This document shows positions 35,501-48,357 of a stretch of 64,000 nucleotides of DNA, one piece after another. Source of the stretch: Euryodendron excelsum (Eukaryota; Streptophyta; Magnoliopsida; Ericales; Pentaphylacaceae); contig CM065378.1 in NCBI GenBank assembly GCA_033060915.1, forward strand, positions 16,775,501 to 16,839,500, read 5' to 3'. The notes beneath the pieces were generated by a model. That model was not told where the DNA came from. It worked only from the letters and a program-made list of their open reading frames with translations, and did no database searches. The stretch's first letter is position 1; every line of letters begins with the position of its first letter. A program made the position numbers and the translations under genes.

Positions 35501-36621
35501 GTGGTCTTGCTTTTGCCTACAAAAAGTAGAATTGCTTTAGAATTTCCTAATCATATCACTTTGGCATGGCTAGTTGGCACATTATGCCAACATTGGATAC
35601 TTGGTTTAAAGCTACTTCTGTATCTATAGGTCAAACAAATCAAACCCCAAGCAATAATTCATTTCTTAACTGTTACTGGACAATACATTACGTCAAGGAT
35701 AGTATTTGACAAGTGAAACTGTCAGCAGCAAAATTAGTTACATATGGGGAGGTTGAACAAAGTTTTGCATATACTTCAGTTGTAATAGATTCAACTGAAG
35801 TCACTAACCTAAGAAACTTAAACATGAGAATAAAAATGTGGCACTTTCAAGGAAAATTCTCATCCCGATGGCAGGAAAGGTACCTAGTACTACCAATAGT
35901 ACATGTAATCCTAACATCATGATAACTGTATGATCTGGTAGCTTTTCTAATGATTTGAAATGGGTAAAGAAGCTAAAAGAACCTTGACAATAGTATATTT
36001 TTAAGTTACAGGGGAAAATCCAGATAATGAAAAGAGCAATCCCCAAGATCAGTATCATTTCCGTGGCCTTCATGAATTTGAAATGACAGAAGACTCCAAC
36101 TTCAAACTTTTTCCGTCCATCCTAAAGAAGATTAATTGGGTGAAAATGATTGAAATACAACTGAAGCATAGAAGTATTAATATTTGCAACTTGCAAAGAA
36201 AGAAGGAAAGTCAAATCTAATAAGGATGTGGAAGTGAAGAGTCAAAATGACAGCAAACTGGGGGTGGGGGTCGATTGAAACAGGAGATAGAGAGGGTTAC
36301 CAGCAGTTTCCTAGCAATGTCAAGGTGGCCGGAATGGGCGGCCGCGAAGAGCGGAGTGATGTCAGTGACGAAGTTCCTGTACTCGATCTGAATCTCGTCG
36401 GGCTCTTCCACTCTGAGAAGAGTCTCGTCGACACACTTCACCCTGAGGCTAACAGTCCCAATATAGTTCACGTCAACGGCGGCTTTGGAAGTGAGGCAAT
36501 TAGTGAGGGAGTCCATGTCCCCGTTGAGAGCAGCTTCTATTAGCCTCTGAGACTGAGAGGGCAAGGCCAGCACGTCTCTGTCCCTCCCACCCACCGCCTT
36601 CGGACTATTGTACCTCCCCAT
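32533..36621 (-). CDS. ankyrin-repeat protein, 4 exons, 759 aa
   Basis: Exons: 36301-36621, 34731-35006, 34506-34643, 32533-34077. They join in phase 0 (321+276+138+1545 = 2280 nt) with GT-AG introns of 1294, 87 and 428 bp. The start is ATG 36621-36619 (MGRYNSPKAVGGRD). Ankyrin units run through most of the protein: DITPLFAAAHSGHLDIARKLL, ATTAAAREGHCALLDMLL, TPLVAAVVSKQVSVVKYLL, RPLHMAARLGCLPILKQLI, DTALMIAAKADQADCFLEL, TPVLVAVKAGHLETFRLL, RALHFAAQIGDLPALVQLL, LPLMLAAKGGHADVCKLLL and GETALSLAKKS. A basic C-terminal region of about 130 residues (including LTWGKSSRRNVACKEAVAGAS) has no domain I recognise. No membrane segment is seen, so this is not the PGG-type membrane ankyrin family. A protein-binding scaffold role is inferred. 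It looks intact. Confidence 0.88.
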
Positions 36622-37385
36622 GATCTTATGAGAGTTTGTTTCTTCACTACTCTCTACTTATTATTAAATAAAAATCCCAACATGTACCCAGAGCCCATTC
36701 CATTGAAGAAGGTAGCTAGAACTAAATCTGAATGAATGAGTGAAGCAACAATGAGATAAATAACACTTTTAGTATTGAAAAATGAAGGAGAAGGGTATCC
36801 AATTCCAAGTAAAGGAAGTTATTAATTATCTTCCTACTCATTACTCCTCAATTATTTGAACCATAATTGAGTGTATAATGGGATATATATATATATATAT
36901 ATAAAGAAGAAGAGAGGTCGATCACGATCAGACTCAGATAATAGGAGATTGGGGGAATTAGGTAGGGTGACTTAATTTGAATTGGATTGAAGCTGAAAAG
37001 AAAGGCATCTTCGTTACATTATTGAAGTGCATTCTTCGTCTTCATTCTTTTTCCGCTCCTCAATCAACGTCAACAGTAACAACTACTATTACCAGTAAGT
37101 CCGCAACTGGTAATTGGTAAAAGTTACAGGGATAATAAAAAGTAATATATAAAACTAGAAAATGTTCCTCATCACATCAGAGTCTCTCTATCATTCACAC
37201 AATGGAATTGGAGGGTACTCAGGAACACTACATGTTAGGAGAAGGGTATTTATTAGGGATTTGAAGATATGAATCTACAAAGAGAGAAGCGCCGGAAAAT
37301 GCCGACACTGATGATGAATGGAGAGGCGGTTCAGAGGAAGAAAGGCAAAGTAAGTAGGAAGGAAGAACAGAGGAAGATAGGTAGG

Positions 37386-37390
<5 letters not shown>

Positions 37391-37426
<36 letters not shown>
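37391..37426 (+). repeat. (CT)n microsatellite
   Basis: An uninterrupted CT run of about 17-18 units. Confidence 0.95.
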
Positions 37427-37427
<1 letters not shown>

Positions 37428-38430
37428 CTTTTTTCTGACCGACCGAGTATATTATATTTTCATGGAAAAGTCGAGGAGGGAGTCAAAGGCTCAAAATTGT
37501 AGGGCACATGGGGAGGATGATCGTGACGGTGGAGAGTGAACAGCGACAGCCATCCCCTCTCGCGGTCGCTGTTTCCAAATCTCAATTTCCAACAAGAATC
37601 ACGCTATTATACTATACTACTGCTACGTTAGGTGCTGCTGGGTCCGTAAACATGAGCTGCGGATCATCCATTCCAGCCCAGCCCAACTAGTACATGCAGG
37701 TCCATTACCATTGGTGAAGAATTGAGCCGACCTCTGTCCGTCCGTCCCACACAAGTACAATGACACCTCAGGCTGCTACCATCTCAATTTTTTTTTTTAT
37801 TTTTTATTTTTTATTTATAAAAAACCAAATCACTTAAGATCACCATGTTTGTTTTCCTTCTTCTTTTCAGTTGCCCAGTACTTAATGTTCAAATTTGAAG
37901 CCACAAACACGGTGGCTTTTATGAGAGATGAGAGATTCTCATGTAATTAAGATTGTGTTTGGAACAAAAATTTTATAATAGAAAATAAAAAAATAAATAA
38001 TAAATAAAAAATGTAAGGGAGAAGTAAACAACTATTCTCTATATTTTTTTTCTCTTTTTTTTACATTTTTCTTTTTCTATGCTTTTTTCTTGATAAATTC
38101 AAGTTCTAAACACAGCATAAGAGTGCACAAGAAAAAAACAAAAAAATTTGAAAATCAAAGCAACTCTTCCTCCATAGATCGGTTTCATTTTGAGTTTATC
38201 AATAGTTTTGTTTGGTTTTAAGTCTTAAAATGACAAAACTAGTAAGATCAAATTCGGTTCTCAATTTAGCATTTTTGGAACCCAAGCAGAAGCCACCGGA
38301 AGCTATTAATAATTGTTTATTGTACTTAACTATTGTTAATATGTTTTGTATGTTATTTTTAAAGAAAAAATTACAAATTTCTATTTTTAAAATTTTTGAA
38401 ACTAACAAATTAATTCTTGTACAAAATAAG

Positions 38431-38575
38431 GAGAGTTGATTTAAATCAACACAAACCAACCCGAACTATGAAACGACCTGAACTGACTCGATCAATTCGT
38501 ATCAATTCAATGAGATTGTTGGCTTGATTTCGGGTTTGCCTTAAAACCAACCAGACCCATGGCACACTCCTAGCG
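38431..38575 (-). repeat. inverse copy of the CTAGGAGTGTGC-ended dispersed repeat
   Basis: It ends GGCACACTCCTAG and carries AACCCGAA / GACCTGAACTGACTCG / AACCAGACCC words that mirror the repeat at 4505-4690 in reverse complement. Confidence 0.4.
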
Positions 38576-39512
38576 GTCATAAAACAAAAAGACAGTTTCA
38601 ATACTTCACTGTTTGAGTCTCATTTTTCAAATGATTAAATCTCACTTTTATGTGAAATTTTGTGATTGAACCCCATTTTGGGAAACTCTTATTTTTAAGG
38701 TTTTTCCCCTACCTAAAAATTAATTTTCCAATTTAGTCCGTACCAACTTTGGTGTTTATCTTATATATGTCATTTTCATGTTGGAAGGTGTGTAGTTATT
38801 GTAGGTCACACTTAAAACGTAGTGCAAATTATAATGATGTTTTTGTTTTTGTTTTGGGTCCTCAGATTATAATTATGTTGTTTTCCTAAAAATGAAATGC
38901 AGGTATAAGAATTTTGTATGTAGAGAAAGATGTTAAAGGCTAGAATTGTTACTTTTAATTTTTTACTTAAATAAAAAAAAATAATGTTATTTTTTCATAA
39001 AAATGTGTACAAAAAATCTATCAAAATAATGTAATAGTAGTATTATAGTAATTAAAAATTATTATAATAAATTTTTTATTTTTAAATAATTAATTCTTAT
39101 CTAATTATATTATTTTAGTGATAAATTTTATATAATTTTTTTTATTTGTATAACATTAGTCCAACTAAAATGACTTTTGAGTTTTGACAGTACATTGTTA
39201 CTTCAACTTCGTGAGAAGAATTAAAAAGAGGGTATGGAGACAGAAAGGCAGCCCCTCTCAAAAATTGGGTAACGAGGGGAAGGGAACTCTAATCTAGCCC
39301 GGGTGAACTCTCTGTACTCTTTTTAAATTAGGAGAACTCTCTGTCTTTAATTAGGTGGTCCACCTATTCGATCACTCACGGATCATCTCAATTCATTTGG
39401 GGAAAACATATATATACATATAATAATCTGTAATGAAAAAACAAAACAGAAAAAGGCAAACAAATGAACAATCACGTCTTTTCTCAATTTAAGAACAATG
39501 AAACATACATAC

Positions 39513-40116
39513 TGATAATGGAACTATCGCGTGATGTCTTGTCCTCAGGTCTTAGACGAACGTTTACTCGTTGATTGGTAATCTCCTGTTTCAACCACAT
39601 CGTTGCGGTACCTCTCAAGGGCCCTCAAACGTTCAAGTTAGATTCAAGGAGATAATATTGCTAGAGAAAGTGTGCAGTTAGGATTTTATTTCATGCGTAC
39701 TTGAAGGAGAGACTGTAGTTTTCCTTTATATGCCTGCATGGGAGTGGTTGGCGGCATCTCTTTGGAGGGTCAGAATTGTGACATGGCACTTGAAAGGGTC
39801 GTTTCTACACTCCATGGTGACGTGTGTCAGAATCATGTCAAGGGTAAGGCGGTAGTCACTTGTACACTCCACACCCACGCCCCCAAGTGCGTGCCAGGGT
39901 GTCCGGTATCTGGTGTCAGGCGCGGACTCCATTGACGTGGTCGTGAAAATCTGACAGGGTCGGAGGCCCTCTCGAACGGTCGATCTGTTCGGGACAAGCG
40001 AGAGGCCATTGTCGAGGGATCTAGTCGGAGCCAGGGCAAGTGATACGGGATGACGTGATCTAGTTGAGGTTCCAATCAATCCTCATGGGGTCAGTCTGGT
40101 CGAGAAAACGTCATCA
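39513..40116 (-). repeat. element A 3' LTR
   Basis: It runs from TGATAATGGAAC to AACGTCATCA on the + strand. The purine tract lies inside, at about 40117-40135 (GAATTGGGGGCATCTAA on the - strand). Confidence 0.85.
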
Positions 40117-40590
40117 TTAGATGCCCCCAATTCATCTGGCCATCTGCTCGAGTCCAGGGGAATTCCACGGGTCGGCTCACCCGCGAAATCTGGAATGCAT
40201 TTATGGTGAGGGTGGCACAATGATGGTTGGCGATGTCGCGTCGCTTCGCGTGCCACCACACGACAGCTGGGGGTTAGTGGTTGGTAGTTAAAAGGACGTG
40301 TTGAATCCCAACTATTGGCGTCCCATCATCGCAAGCCATTCGGGCCATTGATTTCAAAGACTTGGGGAGAGTTTTGTGAGGTGGTTGTCCCCGTTTTGCC
40401 TCTATTTGCTTTGAGAACTTTTTGCACAATATATAAAGAGAGAAACTTCCCTCGCCATCTCCAGCCTCCATCTCCGTCGTCTCCAGCCTGTTAACGAGGT
40501 ACCAGTCTACACGACGCGTCGTCGGTTATCTTCCGAACTCGCCGCCGACACTTCATATCATAGTAAGGTTCACCTCCTAGTTATATGTAC
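40117..40590 (+). promoter_or_regulatory. antisense promoter and leader left after ORF deletion in element A
   Basis: TATATAAA at 40431-40438 on the + strand and the CT-rich leader after it (CCATCTCCAGCCTCCATCTC) align to 48395-48840 in element B. There the same leader precedes the antisense ORF. In element A the sequence jumps at about 40590 to what aligns with 50667 of element B, so the ORF (about 1.8 kb) is missing. Confidence 0.6.
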
Positions 40591-40855
40591 CGGTTGATAG
40601 TTTGTCGAGTTACAATTAGGAGCCTTTCAAAAGTAGTACTTCCTCAAATGCTTTGTGTGCCACGGGGTGCGGAAGTTCCTTGCCCTCTAGATTCTTCAAT
40701 TTGTAGGTGCCGATCACCTCGTAGGGGCCTTCCCAATTGGGCCCGAGCTTGCCCTCCCTCAGATCTTTCGTAGACTGGTTGACTCTTTTCAAAACAAGGT
40801 CCCCAGCCGAGAAGTCTTTCGGTCAAACTCTGGAGTTGTGGTATTGGCACATCTT

Positions 40856-43800
40856 CTATTGGTAGGACGCTACCCTCATAGTTGCATGTAGCCTCCGTTC
40901 TTCTAACAGATCTAGGTCCACATTCATAGCCTCGTTGTTGGTCACGGGGTTGAACTGCACCGTCCTCAGGCTAGGGAGGCTGATCTCTACTGGGATGACA
41001 GCTTCGGTGCCGAAGGTCAGCGAGAAAGGTGTCTGCCTTGTAGACACTCTCTCCTTTGTTCTGTAGGCCCCAAGGATGTTAGGGAGTTTTTCCGCCCACA
41101 AGCCCTTGGCTTTTTCTAGCTTTTTCTTGAGGATCTTCAGGAGGGACCTGTTTGTAACTTCAACTTGGCCATTGGCTTGAGGATGCTCGGGGGAGGAAGC
41201 ATGGTGGCTGATTCCTACGTCCTTGCATACTTGGTTGAACTGTCTGCCTTCAAACTACTTCCCATTGTCCTTGATGATGATCCTGGAGATTCTGAACCTG
41301 CAAACAATATTCTGCCACAAGAACTTCTTCATTTTCTCCTCGGTGATTGTCGGAAAGGGCCTCTGCCTCTACCCATTTGGTGAAGTAATCGATAACCACA
41401 ACCGCAAACTTTCTCTGCCCTTTGCCCAGCAGTAACGGTCCCACGATGTCGAACCCCCATTAGGCGAAAGGCCACGGGATCTGGATCGGGGTTAGCTCCT
41501 GAGTAGGCAGTCTGGGAATGTTAGCGAACCGCTGACACTTGTCGCACTTCTTGACGAATTCTTGGACTTTTTCTCCATGGTGGGCCAATAGTAGGTTGTT
41601 CGCAGGATCTTTTTGGCGAGGGATCGACCACCCGAGTGGTTTCCACACACTCCTTGGTGAACCTCCCTTATCACATACTATGCCTCTTTATCTGTGGCAT
41701 AATGGAGCAATGGCAAGGTGTGCCCCCTTTTGTAGAGAACCACGTTATGTATGAGGTACCTGCTCGAACAGTACTATATCTGCCTTGCTTCGTTCTTATC
41801 CTCAGGTAATGCTCCACTTTCTAAGAAATTCCTGATCTAGTTCATCCATGAAGTTTCGGGCTCGGTCTGGTTGACTTCCAAACTCTGGATGCTCGGTAAA
41901 TCAAGAATCTCTATTGGAATATTCGGGTCTGGCTCATTGGACGAGGTGATCCTAGCCAGCTGGTCTGCCTCTTCGTTATGCAGTCTTGGGACACGTTCTA
42001 GTAGGATCTTTGCAAACCTCTTAGCTAAGCTCTTAGCCATTTAACAGTATTGTTTCATGTTATCCTCTCTCGCCTCATACTCTCCCTGGACTTACTCCAC
42101 CACCAATTGAGAGTCGCTACACACAACTATCTACTCAGCGCTCATTTGCCTAGCCATTCTGAGTCTGAAAATTAGGGCTTCATATTCAATAACGTTGTTG
42201 GTGGTAGGGAACTTGAAGCGGAGAGTATATTTGATCTTATAACAATCAAGAGTGACAAGGACCACGCCGGCACCACTGGAATCATCAGTGGATGAGCCAT
42301 CAATGTTCAAGACCCAATGGTTGTCAGTGGGGTCGTCTTTAGGGTTGGCAGTAGGTGGGTTGGTAAATTCTGCAATGAAATCTGCAGCAGCCTGCCCTTT
42401 GATTGCTGATCGGGGTTGGTAGTGGATGTCGAACTTATTGAGTTCGATTAACCATTTTACCAAGCGTTCCGACATCTCTGGCTTGTGTAGAATGCTCTTT
42501 AAGGGCTAGTCGATGAGTACCATGATCGTGTGGGCTTGGAAGTAAGGTCTCAAGCACCGAGCCATGGTCACTAGTGCGAGGGCCACGAGCTCCATCCTCG
42601 AGTACTATTCTTTTGCCCCGCGCAATGCATGGTTGGTGTAGTATATTGGCCTCTAGATTCCTTCTTCTTCTCTAACAAGAGCTGAGCTCACTGATGTCGC
42701 AAAAATTGCCAAGTACAAAAACAGTTCTTTTCCCCCGACAGTTCGGCTGAGCAACGAGACTGAGCTCAGATATTGTTTGAGTTGGTTGAAAGCTGTTTCA
42801 CATTCCTCGGTCCACTCAAACGCCTTGTGTAGAATTTTGAAGAAAGGCAGACCCTTATCGGTGGACTTAGAGATAAACCTGTTCAGAGCTGCCACACGCA
42901 CTGCCAGCCGTTGAACATCCTTTGTCGTCTGGGGCGCTTGCATGTCAATGATGGCACAAATCTTTTCTAAATTTGCCTCAATCCCCTAGTATGAGACCAT
43001 GAAACCTAGGAACTTCCTCGAGGCGACACTTAAGGCACATTTGGCGGGATTGAGCTTCATCCGGTATTTGCGCAGTGTTCAGAATGTCTTTTCGAGGTCT
43101 TACAGATGACTGGTGGTCTCCTTGCTCCTCACCAACATGTCGTATACATAGACTTCCATATTGTGCGCAATCTGCGATTTGAACATGAGGTTGACCAGTC
43201 GTTGGTATGTTGCCCCTGCATTATTTAGTCCGAACGACATGACATTGTAACAATAGAGGCCCCGGTAAGTGATGAAAGCCGTATGCTCCTAGTTGCGCTC
43301 AGCCATCCGGATCTGATTGTATCCTAAAAAAACATCCATGAAGGTTAGCATTTTATACCCTGTGGTGGAGTCAACGACAAAGTCAATTATTGGCCGGGGG
43401 AAACTGTCCTTCAGGCATGCTTTGTTTAGGTCGGTGAAGTCAACGCACATTCGCCACTTCCCGTTGAACTTCTTCACCATGACGACGTTGGAGAGTTAGG
43501 TGGGGTATTACACTTCTCTTATGTACTTCACTTGAACCAGCTTCTCGGCTTCTGCGGCCACTGCATCATTCCTTTCCGACGCGAAGTTTCTCCTCTTTTG
43601 CCTGACCGACTTGGCCTCAGGGTTGATGTTTAGGTAATAAGTTGTTATTCGTGTATTAATACCGGGCATGTTCTCATGAGACCAGGCGAACACGTCAACA
43701 TTTTCCTTCAGAAACCTTCACAGCTCCTGCTTCAACTCCTCTGGCACTGCAGCCCCAATCTTCACTGTTCTATTCTGTCCTTGAGTGCCAACAGGAACTT

Positions 43801-45800
43801 CCTCGAGCTCCTCTGCTGGCTCACTCCTTCTGACTTTTTCTTCATCCCTTGGCTTGAGCTCTTCGATGACCAGGGTTTCTTTGCTGGGTTCCCCTTTCAA
43901 GGAAGCCATGTAACACTCTCGTGCCTCCTTCTGGTCGCTCCTTGCGTATCCGACCCTAGTCTCGATCGGGAATTTAATCTTGAGATGATATATGGATGTG
44001 ATAGCTTTGAACTTGTTCAAAGCCATTCATCCAATAATGGCATTGTAGGTAGACGGACAATCCACTACCAAGAAATGGATTATTTTCATCGCCCGATTTG
44101 GTTCCTCCCCTAAGGTCACTGGTAAGACAATGGACCCGAGGGGAACCACCTAGTCCCCTGTAAAGCTGACCAGGGGAAAGCTGACTGGTTGCAACTTGTC
44201 CTTACCGATCTGTATCTTCTCGAAGGCCCCCCAAAACAGGATGTCTGCTGAGCTCCCGCTGTTGATCAGGACTCTCCAAGTTTTAAAGTTGGAGATCACA
44301 GAGGAGATGATCAAAGGGTCATCGTGTAGCTGATGCAGCTCGGCAGCTTCTTCTTCCGTGAAAGTGATCACGAGGCCTTCGATCTTTGTCTTATTGTTGG
44401 TCACCCCAACCAACATCACTTCCGCCTCGGTTCGGATGTCCCAAATGTGCTTCTTGCATGCTGAAGAGGACTCCCCTCCTCCTGTGAATCCCCCGGTTAT
44501 AAACCTTATTTTCCCCGATGGGCTGGGTGTTGGTTTCCGCTCGTGCCGAGCTACTTCAGTCTCCCCGAGTTCAATCTCGGCCAGCTACATATCAACTGAG
44601 TCTGTCTTATTTGATCAGATCCTCGATCTGTTGCTTCAAGTCAATGCAGTCTTTTGTGTCGTGCCCGTGATCGCGATGAAACCGGCAGTACCTCTTTCTA
44701 TTCCGCATGCTCAAAGGTGTCTTTAGATGCTCCGGCCATTTCAGGTCCGGATCGTCCCTTATCTCCATCAGGATATCCTTCAATTTCATCGTGAGGGTTG
44801 TGAACGTTCAGTCTAGCCCGCGGTAGTGTTCACACCTCTCTTCTTCCCGGCTTCATATCTGGTTATTGGTCCTGTTCGTCTTTGCTTCCCTTTCCTCGTT
44901 CGACGTGCCACCCAACCTCTTCTTATCCACGCGCAAGCTGTTCCCTTTATCATTGTCTCGCCTGGCGCTCATGACATCTTCTGTATTCATATGCTTCTGA
45001 GCTAGAAGCATCAGCTCGACCATATCTTGGGGTGGCCTCTTCAACAAGGAGAAGGGGAGTTTTCCAGTTCTTATATCACTCATGAACGTCGTGACGACCA
45101 CCTTGTCATCCACATCGTCCACGGCTAAAGTTTCTTGATTGAACCTCCCCATGTACTCCTACAGTGTCTCCTCTTTCTTTTACTTCACAGTCAACAAGTA
45201 TGTTGCTGGCCTTCTTTACCTTTGGGCCCCTATGTAATGGCTCACAAAGAGCTTGCTAAGTTCAGTAAAGGTGGAGACCGTTACTGGTTTGATCTTGTTG
45301 AACCAGGTTCGCGTCGAACCTTTCAACGTGATGAGGAAAGCTCTGCACATGATCTCGTTCGGCATTGTCTGCAGGTGTATGAGTGCCCTGAATGTCTCCA
45401 ATTGGTCCACCGAGTCTTTGAAGCTATTGAAAGCATCCACAGTCAGTATTTTGAACTTTAAGGAAAGTGGGTAGTCCATCACCCTCTGAGTGAAGGGCGA
45501 AGCCATTTTACCAATGAGCGCGTCCACCGTATTTGGAGCCTTGGCCTCCACAGCGGCCAAGACTCCTGCCATCTGGGCCTACGTGGCCTCAGTTGTTCGT
45601 CCCAAGCGTGAGAGTTTTTCGGTTTATTGCCTACCATCTCTGTTCTCGACTCACGGTCGAGGAGTGGGTCCTTAACTTGTCCTCTATTGCTGTTTTCGTT
45701 GCCGTTGGGGGGAATGGAAGGCTCTTTGTCAACCTCCTGGTCCTCCCGTTCCACCGTCGATGGGGCGGTTGGTGGTGGAATCCCTCCAAGTGGAGCTAGA
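40856..45800 (-). pseudogene. element A gag-pol remnants
   Basis: The remnants lie in order on the - strand. 45572-45216 is gag (DQLETFRALIHLQTMPNEIMCRAF...TWFNKIKP). 45152-44853 is the gag C-terminal half. 44789-44607 has a zinc-knuckle-like CRFHRDHGHDTKDC. 44419-44150 is protease (INSGSSADILF). 43693-43289 is reverse transcriptase (GKWRMCVDFTDLNKAC...SFP). 42943-42653 is the end of reverse transcriptase and RNase H. 42475-42131 is the archaeal-type RNase H. 41648-41460 is the integrase zinc finger (CDKCQRFA). 41444-41250 and 41101-40856 are integrase core and tail. Many stops and frameshifts separate the blocks and the YxDD-containing part is not cleanly readable. Non-functional. Confidence 0.85.
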
Positions 45801-45982
45801 GCTCGTTAGAGTAGCTTCATGTTTTGGCGAGCCAACTGTTGCATGTTGGCCATCATGTCAGCTACCGTCTTCTCTAGGGCGGCTATCTTCTCTGCACTTG
45901 AATCTGCCATTGAGCTTCTTTCGGGGTGAGTGCTGATCCCGGACCTAGTCAAGACCATGAAAAGTAACGAGAATAGTCGTTT

Positions 45983-46000
45983 CCCACAGACGGCGCCAGT
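45983..46000 (-). other. element A primer-binding site
   Basis: The - strand reads ACTGGCGCCGTCTGTGGG right after the 5' LTR. Its first nine bases TGGCGCCGT fit the 3' end of a plant tRNA-Asp; that tRNA identity is from memory. Confidence 0.7.
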
Positions 46001-46622
46001 TGATGATGCAGCTATCTCATGGCGTCTTCCCGCCAGGCCTTAGACGAGCTCTCACCCGTTGATCAATGATCTCCTATTCTAACCACACCAGTTTGATGCC
46101 TGCCAAGGACCCTCCAACGTTCAAGTTAGATTTAAGGAGATAATATTGCTAGAAAGAGTGTGTAGTTAGGATTTTCTTTCATGCGTACCTGAAGAAGGGA
46201 CTGTGGTTTCCCTTTGTATGCCTGCATGGGAGTGGTTGACGGCTTCTTCACGTGGCGACTTCTCGTTGGAGGGTCAGAACTGTGACAGGGCACTTGAGAG
46301 GGTCGTTTCTACACTCCATGGTGGCGTGTGTAAGAACCGTGTCCGGGGTAGGGCGGTAGTCACTTGTACACTCCACACCCACGCCCCCAAGTGCGTGCCA
46401 GGGTGTTCGGTGTTTGCTGTCAGGCGCGAGCCCCATTGACGTGGTTGTGAAGATCGGACAGGGTGGGAGGTTTTCTCGAACGGTCAGTCTGTTTGGAACA
46501 AGTGAGAGGCCACTGTTGAGGGATTTGGTCAGAGACAGGCCAGGTGATACGGGATGACGTGATCTGGTCAGGGTCTGATCAGTCCTCGTGGGGTCTCTAG
46601 TTTGGTTGGAAAAACGTCATCA
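46001..46622 (-). repeat. element A 5' LTR
   Basis: It runs from TGATGATGCAGC to AACGTCATCA on the + strand and shares long blocks with 39513-40116, such as the CCACACCCACGCCCCCAAGT segment. Confidence 0.85.
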
Positions 46623-47741
46623 CCACATACATACATAAAAACGTTAAACCAAAGAGTGTCACTGAAGAAAAAGAATCCAAGAGAGAGAGAGATCTGAACC
46701 CGTAAAAAGGTGAATGGGAGCCAGACGAGGGGGGTGTGATAAAAACTATTGGGGTTGGGAGATTCTTGGGATGGACCCTGCTGTGCTGGTGGTGTGTACA
46801 GTGATCTCTCACTTCTCATCGCGCCATCCATTTGTCTATATCTTCTTTCAACTTTTCACACTACCTTCCTTCCTACTTCTTTCCTCTTTCATTAAAGGTA
46901 AAACAACCTGAAACTTGGAGAGAGAAGGAAAAGGTAGAGAAAATAATTAAAAGAATTTATTCCTTATCTGATTCTATATCAAAGGGAAATGAACAGAAAA
47001 AAAGAGAAAAAATAATTACTCTCTCTCTCTCTTTTTTAAAATTTTTTTATAAAATTAAACATAAAATAAATAATTTTTTTTCTTTTTCCTTCTTTTTCCT
47101 CCCCAAGTTTCAACTATTAATTCCACACTTTAAAGCTTATTTGAAACTTAGGAGAGAGGAGGAAATGGAATGCAAGAGAGAATAATTAAAAAAAAAAAGT
47201 TTCTCTATTTGGTTCTGCTTAAGAGGAAAAGAAAAGGAAAAAAATTACACAAATCACACTTAAGGTTTTTAACTATACACTGCACATCAATTATGATTGA
47301 AAAATTACACTGACAACCTTTACTTTTGAAATTTTATAACATATTTTCACAATTTTTATAATATATTTTCACTTCCTGTTAGCATGCTAGTTTACTAACA
47401 GAGGTTGACTAAATCAAACTATAAATTTTTTTTTAATTGCCTGATCTGTCGTTGGTAAGTTAATTAATAAAAATGACATTAATTAATTCTTTCATTAATC
47501 AATACCAAATTTTAAAAAAATTATTTTAACTCTTTAATATATATATATATATATATATATCTCATCACCTGCTCTCATCCCTATAATATCACCTATTCAT
47601 TCATTCCCATCGCCATAAATGCTGACCGCCATCACTAAACACTGTTTCCCAAGCGAAATCCCCAAACCAACCACCACCAACATTGTTGGCCCTTATTTTC
47701 CTTTTCCTCTCTTTCACTATCAGCCCAAACGCCATAACTAC
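46623..47741. other. spacer between elements A and B
   Basis: Very AT-rich with GAAAAG/CT runs and an (AT)n tract at 47538-47562. I see no gene in it. Confidence 0.6.
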
Positions 47742-48357
47742 TAATGATGTAGCTATCTCGTGGTGTCTTGCCCTTAGACTTTCGACGAGCACTCTCTCCC
47801 GTTGGTGCGTGATCTCCTATTCTAAGCACACCGGTGTGGTGCTTGCTAAGGACCCTCCAATGGTCAAGTTAGATTTTGGAGAATGTGGTTACTCAAGAGT
47901 GTAGTTTGTTAGGGTTATTCTTTGATGCATACTTGGTAAACAAGGCCTTTGTTTTCCCTTTGTATGCATGCATAGGAGTGGTTGGTGACCTTTCTACGTG
48001 GCGGTGTTTCATTGGAGGGTCAAATCCATGGCAGGGCACTTAAGTGGATTATTGTCCTACTCCACGCATAGCATGTTTTAGGACGGCGTTAGGGGTGAGG
48101 GTGGTTGTCCCTCTCACACTCCACTTCTTTGTGTTAAAAACATGCTACTGTATCCGATGTCAGTTGTAGGCCCCGTCAATGAGATAGGAGAATTGGCACG
48201 GGGGGCAGGATCGAGTGCCTGGTCTGTTCGAGGGCAAGGGAACCGATTCTATCCATGCCTAACTGGAAGCTTATGATGAGGCCTGGTCTGGTTGGGGAAG
48301 ATTACGAGGGGATCGGCTTAGTTAGAGCCCAACAGCTAGGTCAGGGAAACGTCACTA
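47742..48357 (-). repeat. element B 3' LTR
   Basis: It aligns with 58204-58645/63784-63939 (GATGTAGCTATCTCGTGGTGTCTTGCCC at the start, GGGAAACGTCACTA at the end) and more distantly with the LTRs of element A. Confidence 0.8.

Larger units (their letters stand above)
36622..39512. other. spacer upstream of the ankyrin gene
   Basis: It holds (AT)n at 36884-36903, a (CT)n tract at 37391-37426, AT-rich homopolymer stretches at 37785-38120 and 38930-39150, and a dispersed repeat at 38431-38575. The frame at 37269-37502 is low-complexity and GA/CT-driven. No gene is supported. Confidence 0.5.
39513..46622 (-). mobile_element. decayed Tat-like Ty3/gypsy element, element A (7.1 kb)
   Basis: LTRs at 39513-40116 (604 bp) and 46001-46622 (622 bp), both TG...CA, flank gag-pol remnants on the - strand. 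The primer site TGGCGCCGTCTGTGGGAA (- strand) follows the 5' LTR directly, and a purine tract lies inside the 3' LTR. LTR identity is clearly lower than in the chromovirus, with small indels, so this is old. A second, archaeal-type RNase H domain (HWVLNIDGSS..GAGVVL) marks the Tat lineage. ACATACATAC precedes the left end and occurs 2 bp beyond the right end, but it is a simple repeat and so weak evidence for the target duplication. Confidence 0.88.

Noticed and set aside
37269..37502. 77-codon + strand ORF over a CT microsatellite
   Set aside because: The Ser-Leu repeat comes from (CT)n and the rest is Lys/Arg-rich low complexity; no evidence of a gene.
39503..46634. 10-bp target-site duplication ACATACATAC for element A
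   Set aside because: Gypsy elements make about 5-bp duplications, the word is a simple CATA repeat and the right copy begins 2 bp away from the LTR end; treated as unproven.
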